This document shows, in pieces, positions 44,321 through 53,004 of a stretch of 64,000 nt of DNA (positions are counted from its first letter, which is position 1; each line of letters opens with the position of its first letter). This DNA comes from CAMAUF01 sp046152925. GTDB taxonomy: Bacteria; Chloroflexota; Dehalococcoidia; Tepidiformales; Tepidiformaceae. The notes below the pieces were generated by a model. It saw only the letters and a list, made by a program, of their open reading frames with translations, ran no database searches and was not told where the DNA came from. Where the stretch lies: positions 1 through 64,000 of the forward strand of contig JBJXFX010000058.1 in assembly GCA_046152925.1 (NCBI GenBank), in the 5' to 3' direction. Position numbers and translations under genes: made by a program.

Positions 44321-44509
44321 TCATAACCTCGTTCTCCGAGGCATCGCCATCATGATGAGGAGGCCGATGATCAGTCCGAGCCACCCGAGCACCCCCCACC
44401 AAGCGTAAGCCGCCGATTGGCCGCGGGCCGTAGCCACTTTCCACAGGACAAAGGTCGGGAGCGCAAAGACAATCGCGATTATGAGGATTTCAGCTAGGGG
44501 GCTGAGCAT
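44321..44509 (-). CDS. Small two-helix membrane protein (62 aa)
   Basis: 62 aa with two predicted membrane helices (LAEILIIAIVFALPTFVLWKV and AYAWWGVLGWLGLIIGLLIMM) and a basic C-terminus RRTRL. Resembles small PLDc_N-like or holin-like membrane proteins but cannot be assigned. The start is supported by TAGAAT (minus strand 44521-44516) ending exactly 6 nt upstream of the ATG. It lies 81 nt upstream of the CCGNDGEPGC microprotein, same strand, each with its own promoter. Confidence 0.62.
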   Translation of the reverse strand: MLSPLAEILIIAIVFALPTFVLWKVATARGQSAAYAWWGVLGWLGLIIGLLIMMAMPRRTRL

Positions 44510-45055
44510 GGCCGCATTCTAACCGAAACACCGCTGGCTGTGACCGCCCCGATCTGCCTCACAGGGGAATGTCGCCGTGTGTCGTCCTGGGGACACGGCT
44601 TGGGCTGGTGATCGGGAAGGCTCGGGGCGCCGACGGGCCGCCAGCGCCGCAGCGGGCGCCCGCTGCGTTTTCCTCCTTCCCCTTTGACCTTTCCTCTCCC
44701 CACCCCCTGCCTTCTTCCGCTTCCAGATCCGCGCCTCACGTCGCGACGATCCGCGGATGAAATACGACCGCGACCCCTCCTCCTTTGCCTCGAACAGTCG
44801 GCCGCGGGCGACCGCTCCAGCATTCAGGCCGCGATCGACGCCGTCCTGCGCCTCACCCGCACCGGCGCCTCCACCCACCGCGATGAGCCAGATGAGCCTT
44901 GGCTCATCACCAGCGATCCATGAGCCTTCGCACATCCCGAGGCTCATCAGGCACACCATTTCGAGTGAGGCCACACCCCCGCCTCACCGCCCGGCACACC
45001 ACTCAGCGCGCGCTCACCACACCTGGCGGTCGCGGTTCGGACGGGGCTCGGCGAG
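44510..45055. other. Non-coding gap with short repeats
   Basis: 546 nt without a credible gene. It contains a copy of the purine-rich repeat (minus strand, 44668-44700; core GAGGAAAGGTCAAAG), and at 44882-44948 five copies of the 8-mer (G/C)ATGAGCC in both orientations, two of them forming an 8-bp inverted pair with a TT spacer (44891-44908). No promoter or RNA could be assigned. Confidence 0.5.
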
Positions 45056-45889
45056 CTACGCCCCGCCCGCCGTCCCTCTTTCGTCTTGTACCTTTCCTCC
45101 CGTCGTTCGCAAGAACCCCACAACCTCCGCCGCAATCCGCTCCGGCTGCTCCGGCAAGATCGCGTGGCCCATCTCCGCGAGTTCGACCAACGTCACCGCG
45201 TCGCCGAGACGCAGCTTGAGGATGCGGCCGTTCGCGGGCGGCGCGATGCGGTCGTCGAGGCCCTGGACGATCAGGATCGGCACGTCCCAGGGGAATTGCC
45301 AGTCGCCGTGGCCGGTCGCTTCGATCGCCCCACGCTGCGACCGCGCGACGTTCACCGACCAGCCCTCGCGCCAGACCGAGGCGTCGTGGCCCGCGGCGAA
45401 GAACGCCGTTTGGACCGCACGCAGGTGCTCCTCCGCAGGGAGGTCGAGCCGGAAGGTATCGTTCAGCGCGCGCTGGGCCTCGGCGTCGCCGGCGACCTGC
45501 CCCCCGCAGGCGAGCAGCGTCAGCGAGCGCACCAACTCGGGCCGCCGCCAGGCGAGGTAGCGCGCCACGCGGTTCCCGAACGCGTGCCCGACCACGTGCG
45601 CCGGCGCTGCGCCCGTCCGTTCGATGATCGCCGCGACGTCGGCGGCGAAGTCCCCAAGGCCGGCGACATCGAGCTTGCCCGTCGACTTCCCAAAGCCTCG
45701 CGGGTCGAAGGTGATCGCGCGGAAGCCGGCCTCCGCGAGCCGGCCCGCGAGGTCGTCGAAGTCGCCGCCGCCGCGCCCGAGCGAGGGGATGCAGATGACC
45801 GCCTCGCCCTCTCCGCGCACCGTGATGGCCAGCCGCGCTGGCCAGGCATCGACGTACCGCACGCCGCCGGCCGGCTGGATATGCCTCAT
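45056..45889 (-). CDS. Alpha/beta-hydrolase fold protein lacking the nucleophilic Ser
   Basis: 277 aa. Clear alpha/beta-hydrolase: oxyanion region CIPSLGRGGGDFDDL, then the nucleophile elbow, VVGHAFGNRVARYLA, where the usual Ser of GHSxG is Ala103. The acid (GLDDR, Asp212/213) and His242 (EMGHAI) remain. It may be non-catalytic or use another mechanism. ATG at 45889 begins the conserved N-terminus, shared with the relic at 43973. The last about 15 residues (GGKVQDERGTAGGA) are encoded by a copy of the purine-rich intergenic repeat, so the C-terminus may be recent. Same strand as the amidase upstream. Confidence 0.78.
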   Translation of the reverse strand: MRHIQPAGGVRYVDAWPARLAITVRGEGEAVICIPSLGRGGGDFDDLAGRLAEAGFRAITFDPRGFGKSTGKLDVAGLGDFAADVAAIIERTGAAPAHVVGHAFGNRVARYLAWRRPELVRSLTLLACGGQVAGDAEAQRALNDTFRLDLPAEEHLRAVQTAFFAAGHDASVWREGWSVNVARSQRGAIEATGHGDWQFPWDVPILIVQGLDDRIAPPANGRILKLRLGDAVTLVELAEMGHAILPEQPERIAAEVVGFLRTTGGKVQDERGTAGGA

Positions 45890-45972
45890 ACCCGAGTCCC
45901 TCGTCCCTAGTCCTTCGTCCCTCGGCCGTCGTCCGGGAACCGAGCATTCCTCTTTGACCTTTCCTCCTTCCC

Positions 45973-47385
45973 CTACGCCCCAAATCCGGGCGGCACCGCG
46001 ACCGGCCCGGTGATTTCCTGGATGGCGCGCGCGACGGCGAGCAGCTCCACTTCGTGCCACTTGCGGCCCACGATTTGGACGCCGATCGGCAGGCCTTCAG
46101 GCGAACGGCCAGCCGGGAGCACGACGACGGGGCTGCCCGTCAGGTTGAACGGCCCCGTGTATGCCGTCCCGACCAGCCAGTAGTCCAACAGCTTGCCTTC
46201 GACTTCGATCGGGTCGCCCGTCTTGGCGTGCGCGATCGCTGGCGTAATACAGACCGGGAGGAGCAGCGCGTCCGCGTCGGCCAGCAGCGCTTCGACCGCG
46301 GCGAGGGCGAAGTCTCGCTCGGCGAGGAGCGCGGCGTGCAGCCGGTAGGTCGCCCCGACCACGCTCGGGTCCATCGAGCGTCGCTCCTCCTGCTCTGGCG
46401 GATTGCTCGCGTTGATTTCGACCGAGATGAGCTTGCGCCAGGCCTGGAGCGCCCGATTCTGGTCGATGACCCCCGGACGAAGCTCGCCGACGTGCGCGCC
46501 GGCGCGTTCGAGGTGTCCGGCGAGCGAGCGAAGTGTCGCCTTGGTAGCAGCGTCGGGGCTGACGGCGCCGAGGTCGTCGGCCCAGCGCAGCCTGAGGTCA
46601 CGCAGTTCGCGATGGTGCGTGTGCGTGAACGCGGGCGGCGCCACCTCCCAATCGTGCCCGTCCGGCCCGCTGATCAGACGCAAGGCGAGCTCCAGGTCGT
46701 CGAGCGAGCGGCCAATCGGCCCGATCGTGTCCATGTGGCGGATGCCACGCGGCTGGCCGGGCGCAACCGCGATGTGGCCGGTCATCGGGACGCGGTGCTC
46801 CGTCGTCTTCAGCGAAACGACGCCGCAGGAGTGCGCCGGGATGCGGACGCTGCCTCCGATGTCGGTACCAAGCTCGAGGGCGGAGAAGCCCGCGGCGATC
46901 GCGGCCGCGCTGCCGCCGCTCGAACCGCCGGTCGCTCGCGCGACGTCCCAGGGGTTGTTCGTCCGCCCGAAAATCGGGTTGTGCGTTTGGAAGTCCATCG
47001 CCAGGGTCGGCGTGTTCGTCTTGCCGAGGAGGATGGCGCCCGCGCCCTTGAGGCGGGCGACTGCGGACGCGTCGTTCGCGGGCAGGTTGTCGCTCAGCGG
47101 CTCGAAGCCGCTTGTGGTGCGCAGACCGGCGGTCTCGAGCGTGTCCTTCAGGGTGATTGGGACGCCGTGGAGCGGGCCCCAGCGCTCGCCACGGGCCGTT
47201 GCGGCGTCGGCTTCGAGGGCCCGCGCGAGTGCGCGCTCCGCGTCGAGCGTGACGACGGCGTTGATCTTCGCGTTGTGGCGGGCGATGTGGTCGAGATGGG
47301 CCTGGACGACCTCGCGGGCGGACACTTCCTTGAGGTTGATAGCGTGGGCGAGGTCGGTCGCGCTGGCGTGGATGATGCGGTCCAT
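45973..47385 (-). CDS. Amidase (amidase-signature family), second gene
   Basis: 470 aa. Catalytic residues: Lys80 in PITLKDTLE, Ser155 in GGSSGGSA (153-160) and nucleophile Ser179 in GTDIGGSVRIPAHS, the canonical GGS form, unlike the island amidase. C-terminal GLPIGVQIVGRKWHEVELL is typical. Broad-family enzyme acting on small amides, nitrile-derived amides or aryl-acylamides; substrate unknown. The ATG at 47385 is preceded by AGGGGGA. Lies 83 nt upstream of the nucleophile-less hydrolase. Confidence 0.88.
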   Translation of the reverse strand: MDRIIHASATDLAHAINLKEVSAREVVQAHLDHIARHNAKINAVVTLDAERALARALEADAATARGERWGPLHGVPITLKDTLETAGLRTTSGFEPLSDNLPANDASAVARLKGAGAILLGKTNTPTLAMDFQTHNPIFGRTNNPWDVARATGGSSGGSAAAIAAGFSALELGTDIGGSVRIPAHSCGVVSLKTTEHRVPMTGHIAVAPGQPRGIRHMDTIGPIGRSLDDLELALRLISGPDGHDWEVAPPAFTHTHHRELRDLRLRWADDLGAVSPDAATKATLRSLAGHLERAGAHVGELRPGVIDQNRALQAWRKLISVEINASNPPEQEERRSMDPSVVGATYRLHAALLAERDFALAAVEALLADADALLLPVCITPAIAHAKTGDPIEVEGKLLDYWLVGTAYTGPFNLTGSPVVVLPAGRSPEGLPIGVQIVGRKWHEVELLAVARAIQEITGPVAVPPGFGA

Positions 47386-47637
47386 GGGCTTCCCCCTGGG
47401 CGAAGGTGCGCGCAGTGTGGCATAGGGGAGTTGGCAACGAAACGGCCGCCACGTCCAGAGAGCCGCTCGCCGAGCCGTGGAGAGCGCATTCGGCGTCCCA
47501 GTCCCGGACGGCGATGCCCGGGCGACGCCCATTTTCGTCCCACCGGGTCAATTCCCTGCCCAGTGGCGACCCATCGTGGTGGTCGGTAGGATGGGCGCTA
47601 CCCAACGCAGCCGGCGAATCCGGCTCAGGAGAACCCC

Positions 47638-48954
47638 ATGACCAGCGTCGAAGAGATCCTCAAGCGGTCCGTCGACCCGCGAGAATTCGATAGCCCCGAG
47701 TTCCAGCACAACCCGTTCCCGGTCTACAAGCGGCTCCGGGATCATCAACCGATTTACCAGGACCTGTTCCACAACCGGTGGGTCGTCAGCCGTTATCAGG
47801 ACATCGTGGACGTCTTCCAGGACAACCAGAGCTTCGACCGGGCCGCCTACAACCCCGATGGCGAGTACGAGTTCGGGAAGCGCTCCGTGTTCGGGCCGAA
47901 CATCCTGGAATATGGCAACAGCCCCAAGCACCACTTCCTCCGGAACGTCGTGGCCGACCAATTCGTCGGCAAGCGGCTCGATAGCTTCCTCCCCTTCATC
48001 GACCTGATCGCCGCCGAGCTGATCACGAAAATCCGGTCGCAGGCGATGGCGAACACGATCGACGCAGCCACCAAGACGGGCGAGGTGAACCTCGTCAGCC
48101 AGTTCGCGAACCAGTTCCCCGTCCGCGTGATCTCGAACATGCTCGGGCTGCCGCGCGAAGACGAGGACCGCTTCGTCGGTTGGTATCAGGCGCTCATCGA
48201 AGGCCTCGGCTTTGGCGGCGTCCACTTCATGCGCGGCATCGCCGCCCGCGACGAGATGTGGGAATACATCGAGCCGCTGATCATCGAGCGCATGGAAAAC
48301 GGCGGGGAGGACCTCATATCGCGCATCGTCCATGCGGAACGCGATGGCAAGCGGATGAACATGCTCGAGATCAAGGGCTTCATCGCGCTCCTGCTCGCCG
48401 CCGGCGGCGACACCACCGACAAGGCGATCTCCAACATGTGGTACCACATGCTCTATACGCGCCCGGACCAGTTCGAGGCCGTGAAGGAGAACCCGGACCT
48501 CTGGACCAACGTCTTCAGCGAGATGATGCGATACGACCCCGTCGTCCACGTCCAGGGCCGCCGCACGACGCGTGAGCTCAAGATTGCGGGCGAAGTGATC
48601 CCGTGGGGCTCGTCGGTGACGCTTTATCTCGCCGCGGGCAACCGCGACGACCGCCAGTTCAAGGACCCTGACACCTTCGACATCTTCCGCGACGACCTCC
48701 ACATGGGCCGCGAACTGCGCTCCGGGAAGTATGGCGATGGCAAGGCCGGCCACCTGGGCTTCGGCATGGGCCAACACTTCTGCATGGGCTACGCCATGGC
48801 CCGCCAAGAGGCCGTCATCGGCAGCCGCAAGCTCGCCGAGGCAATGAAGAACCCGCGGCCGAAGTTCGAGACCCACTACGGCATCACCGCGCCGAATCTC
48901 GGCTCGGGCGGCTTCCGCGCCCCGACCGAGCTCTGGGTCCAGTTCGACGCATAG
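47638..48954 (+). CDS. Cytochrome P450, copy 1
   Basis: 438 aa soluble bacterial P450. Heme ligand Cys382 in GHLGFGMGQHFCMG; I-helix AGGDTT at 255-260, with the acid-threonine pair; ExxR in EMMR (295-298). Monooxygenase of unknown substrate. CAGGAG lies 6 nt upstream of the ATG; a -10-like TAGGAT is at 47587-47592. A second P450 lies 530 nt downstream on the same strand with a small gene on the opposite strand between them. A polyferredoxin is encoded 6 kb downstream, but its partnership is not shown. Confidence 0.93.
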   Translation: MTSVEEILKRSVDPREFDSPEFQHNPFPVYKRLRDHQPIYQDLFHNRWVVSRYQDIVDVFQDNQSFDRAAYNPDGEYEFGKRSVFGPNILEYGNSPKHHFLRNVVADQFVGKRLDSFLPFIDLIAAELITKIRSQAMANTIDAATKTGEVNLVSQFANQFPVRVISNMLGLPREDEDRFVGWYQALIEGLGFGGVHFMRGIAARDEMWEYIEPLIIERMENGGEDLISRIVHAERDGKRMNMLEIKGFIALLLAAGGDTTDKAISNMWYHMLYTRPDQFEAVKENPDLWTNVFSEMMRYDPVVHVQGRRTTRELKIAGEVIPWGSSVTLYLAAGNRDDRQFKDPDTFDIFRDDLHMGRELRSGKYGDGKAGHLGFGMGQHFCMGYAMARQEAVIGSRKLAEAMKNPRPKFETHYGITAPNLGSGGFRAPTELWVQFDA

Positions 48955-49040
48955 GGGACAAACAGCGCCCAACCTCAGTACCGCGACCACCCGGGAGCGG
49001 TCGCGCCGCCGCAAGCGACGTTGGCCCCGAAGTCACAACA

Positions 49041-49073
49041 CAATGGCCGTCCTTTTGAGAAGGACGGCCGTTG
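49041..49073. terminator. Bidirectional hairpin terminator
   Basis: A 14-bp stem with one G-T pair (49041-49054 with 49060-49073, loop TTGAG) lies between the convergent P450 (+) and 76-aa gene (-). It is the strongest hairpin in the region; T-runs are short on either side, so termination efficiency is uncertain. Confidence 0.65.
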
Positions 49074-49095
49074 TCTCATTGTCGACCGGCAGGGG

Positions 49096-49326
49096 CTACG
49101 CCTCAACGGCCTCAGCGTTCTCGTCCGAAAGCTCAAACGCCGTGAAGAACGCCCGCATGATCCGGTTCAACGAATCGCCCTCCAGGCCGAGCGAGCTGGC
49201 CATGTTCAGGAACGGGCAGGCATCAGCGCTCATGTCGTCCGTGATCTGGTGCGGCACGTCTTCGAACATGCCCGCGGAAAAACCGAGGTCGGACGGCGCC
49301 GCCTCAGCAGTCGTCGGTTCAGCCAT
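49096..49326 (-). CDS. Small acidic protein (76 aa), unknown function
   Basis: 76 aa, acidic, helical, one Cys (ADACPFLNMASSLGLEGDSLNRIMRAFFTAFELSDEN). GGAGG lies 7 nt before the ATG, and a hairpin terminator follows its stop, so it looks like a genuine transcription unit. It sits antisense between two P450 genes. I do not recognise a family; a regulator or adaptor for the neighbouring enzymes is only a guess. Confidence 0.6.
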   Translation of the reverse strand: MAEPTTAEAAPSDLGFSAGMFEDVPHQITDDMSADACPFLNMASSLGLEGDSLNRIMRAFFTAFELSDENAEAVEA

Positions 49327-49481
49327 CGCACACCTCCAGGCTCGGGGACACCCGGCCCTCGCATCGTACGCAAGCGGGGCGCGGAATCCAAGCGCCCCAC
49401 TCCGTGAACGAATCTCGCCCGCAGCGTAAACTCGACGACAATCACCGGATTCGTCACGCAGCCGCCCCAGGAGGCCCAGGA

Positions 49482-50789
49482 ATGGTCACCGCAACCCCGA
49501 TTACGACCGTTGAACGCGCACCTCAGTCCGTCGCGGAGGTCGACCTCTTCGCCCGCGGCTCGCAAGAGCACTGGTATGCGACGTACAAGCTTCTCCATCG
49601 CGAGGCGCCTGTCCTGAAGATCGCGGGCGGCGGCGTACGTCCCGGCACCGACGCCTATGTCATCACCAAGTACGACGACATCTCGCGCATCATCCGCGAC
49701 CCGGAGAGCTTCCCGCCTTCGAACCTGCGCCAAGCGAGCGACGACGCCGCCAAGGTGTTCCGGCAGATGGGCTACGGCACGCCGCTGGACGCGCGCAACT
49801 CTCTTCGCCCGAACCTCGAGAGCCACAAGCAGCATCGCCTCCAGCTCACGGACCCGTGGGTCGGGCCGATGGGCGCCGACCAGCACGCGACGATGATGCG
49901 GAAGCACATCGACTTCCTGCTCCAGGGCTGGGAGACCCGCGACGAAGCGGAACTCGTGGGCGAATTCGCCCAGCCCCTCCCCCAGCGCATCATCACGGAG
50001 ATCCTCGGGTTCCCTTTCGAGGACATGCCGAAGCTGAAGGCGTACGAAGAAGCCCAGGTCCGCCGCTTTGTGTACTTCATCAACCACAAAGACGAGCTGC
50101 CGCCCGACGAAGAGATCGAAAACGCCGAGGCCCTCGTCGAGTTCCAGAAGTACATCAAGAGCCAGATCGACAAGAAGCGGGAGAATCCGGCCCAAGACAT
50201 GCTCACCTTTCTCACGAAGGTGGAGTACAACGGCCGGCCGCTCTCTGACGCCGAGATCATCTCCGTCGCCTTTGGTATGCACATCGGCGGAAACGAGACG
50301 ACCCAGTTCGCGCTCACCTCCGAATGGCTCCTTCTCGCAGAGAACCCGCACATCTGGGCCGAGCTCAAAGCCGACCGCGGCAAGGTCCGCTTCTTCGTGG
50401 AGGAGGCGCTCCGCATCTACGCACCGACCCAGGGCAGCTCCAGCCGCATCGCCGCCCACGATGTCGAATTCCAGGGCGTGAAGATCCCTGCCGGTTCGCT
50501 GCTCCATGTCCGCTACGGAGCCGGCAACCGCGACGAGGACGCCTTCCCCGGGGCCGATACCATCGACCTGAGCCGCCACAACCCCGGCCGGCACCTCACC
50601 TTCTCCCAGGGGCCTCGCAACTGCCCCGGCGCTGGGCTCTCGCGGCTCGAACAGAACCTCGCGGTCAACGCCTGGCTCGACCGCTTCGAATGGATCGGCC
50701 TCGCCAAGGGGAAGAACGCGCTGAAGCACATCCCCGGCCGGATGTTTGGCCTCATCGACCTGCACGTGACGTTCGAGCCGGTGCGTTAG
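49482..50789 (+). CDS. Cytochrome P450, copy 2
   Basis: 435 aa. Heme Cys381 in FSQGPRNCPGAG, I-helix GGNETT at 269-274, ExxR in EEALR (308-311 gives E..R). Only distantly similar to the first P450, so it belongs to another subfamily and probably takes another substrate. GGAGG (within 49470-49474) precedes the ATG; a longer in-frame reading to 49404 has no ribosome site. A hairpin terminator follows at 50831. The two P450s are probably separate transcription units. Confidence 0.92.
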   Translation: MVTATPITTVERAPQSVAEVDLFARGSQEHWYATYKLLHREAPVLKIAGGGVRPGTDAYVITKYDDISRIIRDPESFPPSNLRQASDDAAKVFRQMGYGTPLDARNSLRPNLESHKQHRLQLTDPWVGPMGADQHATMMRKHIDFLLQGWETRDEAELVGEFAQPLPQRIITEILGFPFEDMPKLKAYEEAQVRRFVYFINHKDELPPDEEIENAEALVEFQKYIKSQIDKKRENPAQDMLTFLTKVEYNGRPLSDAEIISVAFGMHIGGNETTQFALTSEWLLLAENPHIWAELKADRGKVRFFVEEALRIYAPTQGSSSRIAAHDVEFQGVKIPAGSLLHVRYGAGNRDEDAFPGADTIDLSRHNPGRHLTFSQGPRNCPGAGLSRLEQNLAVNAWLDRFEWIGLAKGKNALKHIPGRMFGLIDLHVTFEPVR

Positions 50790-50830
50790 TCGTCCGCAAG
50801 CCGTCCCGCCCGGCGGTCGCCGGGACCGGA

Positions 50831-50873
50831 CGCCCCGCCTCGCGAGGCCCCGATAGGCTCGCGAAGCGGGGCG
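50831..50873 (+). terminator. Hairpin terminator after P450 copy 2
   Basis: Outer stem CGCCCCGC (50831-50838) with GCGGGGCG (50866-50873) and inner stem CGCGAG (50841-50846) with CTCGCG (50858-50863), separated by a 2x2 mismatch, followed by TTT. Positioned 41 nt after the P450 stop. Confidence 0.55.
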
Positions 50874-50943
50874 TTTCTGCGTCTGCCCGGCCGCGCTCCC
50901 GCACCCGCGTCCGAGAGCACTCGTGAGCCATTTGCCGGTGATT

Positions 50944-51079
50944 GATCTGATTGAACCGCGAATCACCCAGATCTGATCGAAATCGTCAAAGAATCGTGGA
51001 AAAGTGGTAGACAGCCCCTCCGCGCCCTGCGTAGTATCCCGGCAGCGACTGCGACTGCGATCTATCTCAACTATAGATC
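50944..51079 (+). promoter_or_regulatory. Regulatory region of the dipeptide-type ABC importer
   Basis: TAGACA (51008-51013), an 18-nt spacer and TAGTAT (51032-51037) form a promoter. Downstream of the predicted start, GATCTAT and ATAGATC (51059-51065 and 51073-51079, 7-nt spacer) form a perfect inverted repeat. Upstream, GATCTGATTGAA and GATCTGATCGAA (50944-50955 and 50970-50981) are a direct repeat. The shared GATCT words suggest a common regulator. The rest of the 50790-51115 gap shows no gene. Confidence 0.5.
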
Positions 51080-51115
51080 ACGGCCAGGCGTCGCCACTGC
51101 TTGGGAGTGAGAGAC

Positions 51116-52921
51116 ATGGAAGGGAACTACTGGGAGAGGTACGCACGCCGACGGCTGTCTCGCCGGCAGATCCTCGCTGGAGGGGCGACGCTCGCCGTCG
51201 GCTCGGGGGCCCTCCTCGCCGGCTGCGGCGATGACGATGACGATGACGAAGGCGGGAGCGCTTCGCCGGCTGCGACCACGGCCGCGGCGACCGGCGCCGC
51301 CTCCGCAACTGCAACCACGGCGACCGCCTCCGGCGAGACGCCCAAGCGCGGCGGGACCCTCAAATGGTGGAAAGCCGTCAAAGACCAAGGCCTCGACCCC
51401 GCCGTCTTCCACACGGCCAACGCCGAAGTCACCAACCGAATGTACAACCACTTCATTAGCTACCAGGTCAGCAAAGACCTCGTGAGCAAGGACGGCGTGA
51501 CCGGGTGGGAACAGCCCGACGGGACGACGCTCATCTGGAAGCTCCGCCCGAACATGAAGTTCCAAAACGGCGACCCGGTCACCGCCGACGACGTCGCCTA
51601 CACCATCACCCGGCTCGCAGCCGTCTACAAGAAGCGCGGCAGCACCCACGTGCCGACGGCGATCTTCCGGAACATCGCCAAAGTCGAGGTCGTCGACCCC
51701 CTCACCGTCAAAGAAACGTGGACTGCGCCGAACGCCTCGGGCCTCATCCACAAGTCACGGCACTACTGGGCCTTCGTCAACAAGAAGCTGACCGAGGCTG
51801 CGGGCGGCGAAATCTTGGACCCACCCGATGGCGTCGCCGCCGGGCCCTACAAGCTCGCCCAGCGCGACGCCCAGGGGACCAAGCTCGTCCGCAACCCGGA
51901 CTACTACAAGCACGAGAACCCGGACGACGGCTTCGTCGTCGACGGACCGTACATCGACGAGATCCAGACGCGGATCATCCCGGACCGCTCCGCCGTCAAG
52001 GGACTCTTCGAGACCGGTGAAATCGACATCTTCGGGTCGATGGACAAGCTCGAAGTTGCCGAATACAAGAACAACAAGAAGGTCGTCATCCGCGAGATCC
52101 CCGCGAACTCGTGGAATCCGTTGAGCTTCGACGGCGCCCAGTTCCTCGACCTCCGCGCCCGCCAGGCGATCCAGAAGGCGATCGACTACGACGGGTTCGT
52201 CGCCACCATCCGGGCTGGGGAGGCCAAGTACCGCGGCCCCGTGAGCCCCGCAACGCCCGTCTGGCAGAAGCTCAGCCAAGACGACCTCAAGAAATACTGG
52301 AAGTACGACCCGACTGCGGCCAAGCAACTCTGGCAAGCCTCCGGGATGCAGGCGCCCAACGGCCAGTTCCGGATGCTCGTCGTCCAGGGCAACCCGATCG
52401 GCGCCGACGTCGCCGACTTCATCAAGCAGAGCCTCGAGAAAACGCTCGGCATCAAGGTCGTCATCGAACTCAACGACCAGCAGACATGGGTGAACAAAGC
52501 CACCGACCGCAGCCAGCCGACCAAGCCCTGGGAGTTCCTCCTCACCGGCGACGGCATCGCGGGCGGCAGCGACGGCGCACCTGAGAACAGCCACATCTCG
52601 TGGTATGACCCGCGAGGCTACGGGCTGAACTCGTTCAACATCCACTTCGAGTCGCCCCACAAGTCGGTCCTCGACGGCGCGAAGATCGTCGGCGACCTCG
52701 TGGAGAAACAGCAGTCGCAGCTCGTCAAAGAGGAGCGCGTGCAAACCATCACGGAGCTCCAGAAATGGCTCCTCGACAACGCCTGGGGCCATACGATGAT
52801 GCCGATCGCGAGCAAGAGCTACCTCGGCCTGAGTACGCGCATCCGGGATGGCGGCTTCGACGACTGGTTCAACGACAACGTCTACATCATGCGCCGCCAG
52901 GCAATGTGGTTGGCGACCTAG
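51116..52921 (+). CDS. ABC transporter substrate-binding protein (dipeptide/nickel type, SBP_bac_5), Tat-lipoprotein
   Basis: 601 aa. Twin-arginine signal (ARRRLSRRQILAGG) with lipobox LLAGC and lipidated Cys37, then an acidic Asp-run and Ala/Thr linker, and a DppA/OppA-type binding domain (TLKWWKAVKDQGLDP, NGDPVTADDVAYTI, ARQAIQKAIDYD). Exported folded and anchored to the membrane. The ATG at 51116 is chosen over TTG 51101. Two DppB/DppC permeases follow; the ligand is unknown and could be a peptide, opine, sugar or aromatic compound. A promoter with palindromes precedes it. Confidence 0.92.
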   Translation: MEGNYWERYARRRLSRRQILAGGATLAVGSGALLAGCGDDDDDDEGGSASPAATTAAATGAASATATTATASGETPKRGGTLKWWKAVKDQGLDPAVFHTANAEVTNRMYNHFISYQVSKDLVSKDGVTGWEQPDGTTLIWKLRPNMKFQNGDPVTADDVAYTITRLAAVYKKRGSTHVPTAIFRNIAKVEVVDPLTVKETWTAPNASGLIHKSRHYWAFVNKKLTEAAGGEILDPPDGVAAGPYKLAQRDAQGTKLVRNPDYYKHENPDDGFVVDGPYIDEIQTRIIPDRSAVKGLFETGEIDIFGSMDKLEVAEYKNNKKVVIREIPANSWNPLSFDGAQFLDLRARQAIQKAIDYDGFVATIRAGEAKYRGPVSPATPVWQKLSQDDLKKYWKYDPTAAKQLWQASGMQAPNGQFRMLVVQGNPIGADVADFIKQSLEKTLGIKVVIELNDQQTWVNKATDRSQPTKPWEFLLTGDGIAGGSDGAPENSHISWYDPRGYGLNSFNIHFESPHKSVLDGAKIVGDLVEKQQSQLVKEERVQTITELQKWLLDNAWGHTMMPIASKSYLGLSTRIRDGGFDDWFNDNVYIMRRQAMWLAT

Positions 52922-53004
52922 CCGCCCCCTCGCCCACCCACGACGCCGAGGGCGCGGCTCATGCCGCGCCCTTCCGCCTCCGTAGCGCACCGGAAAGGAG
53001 TCCC

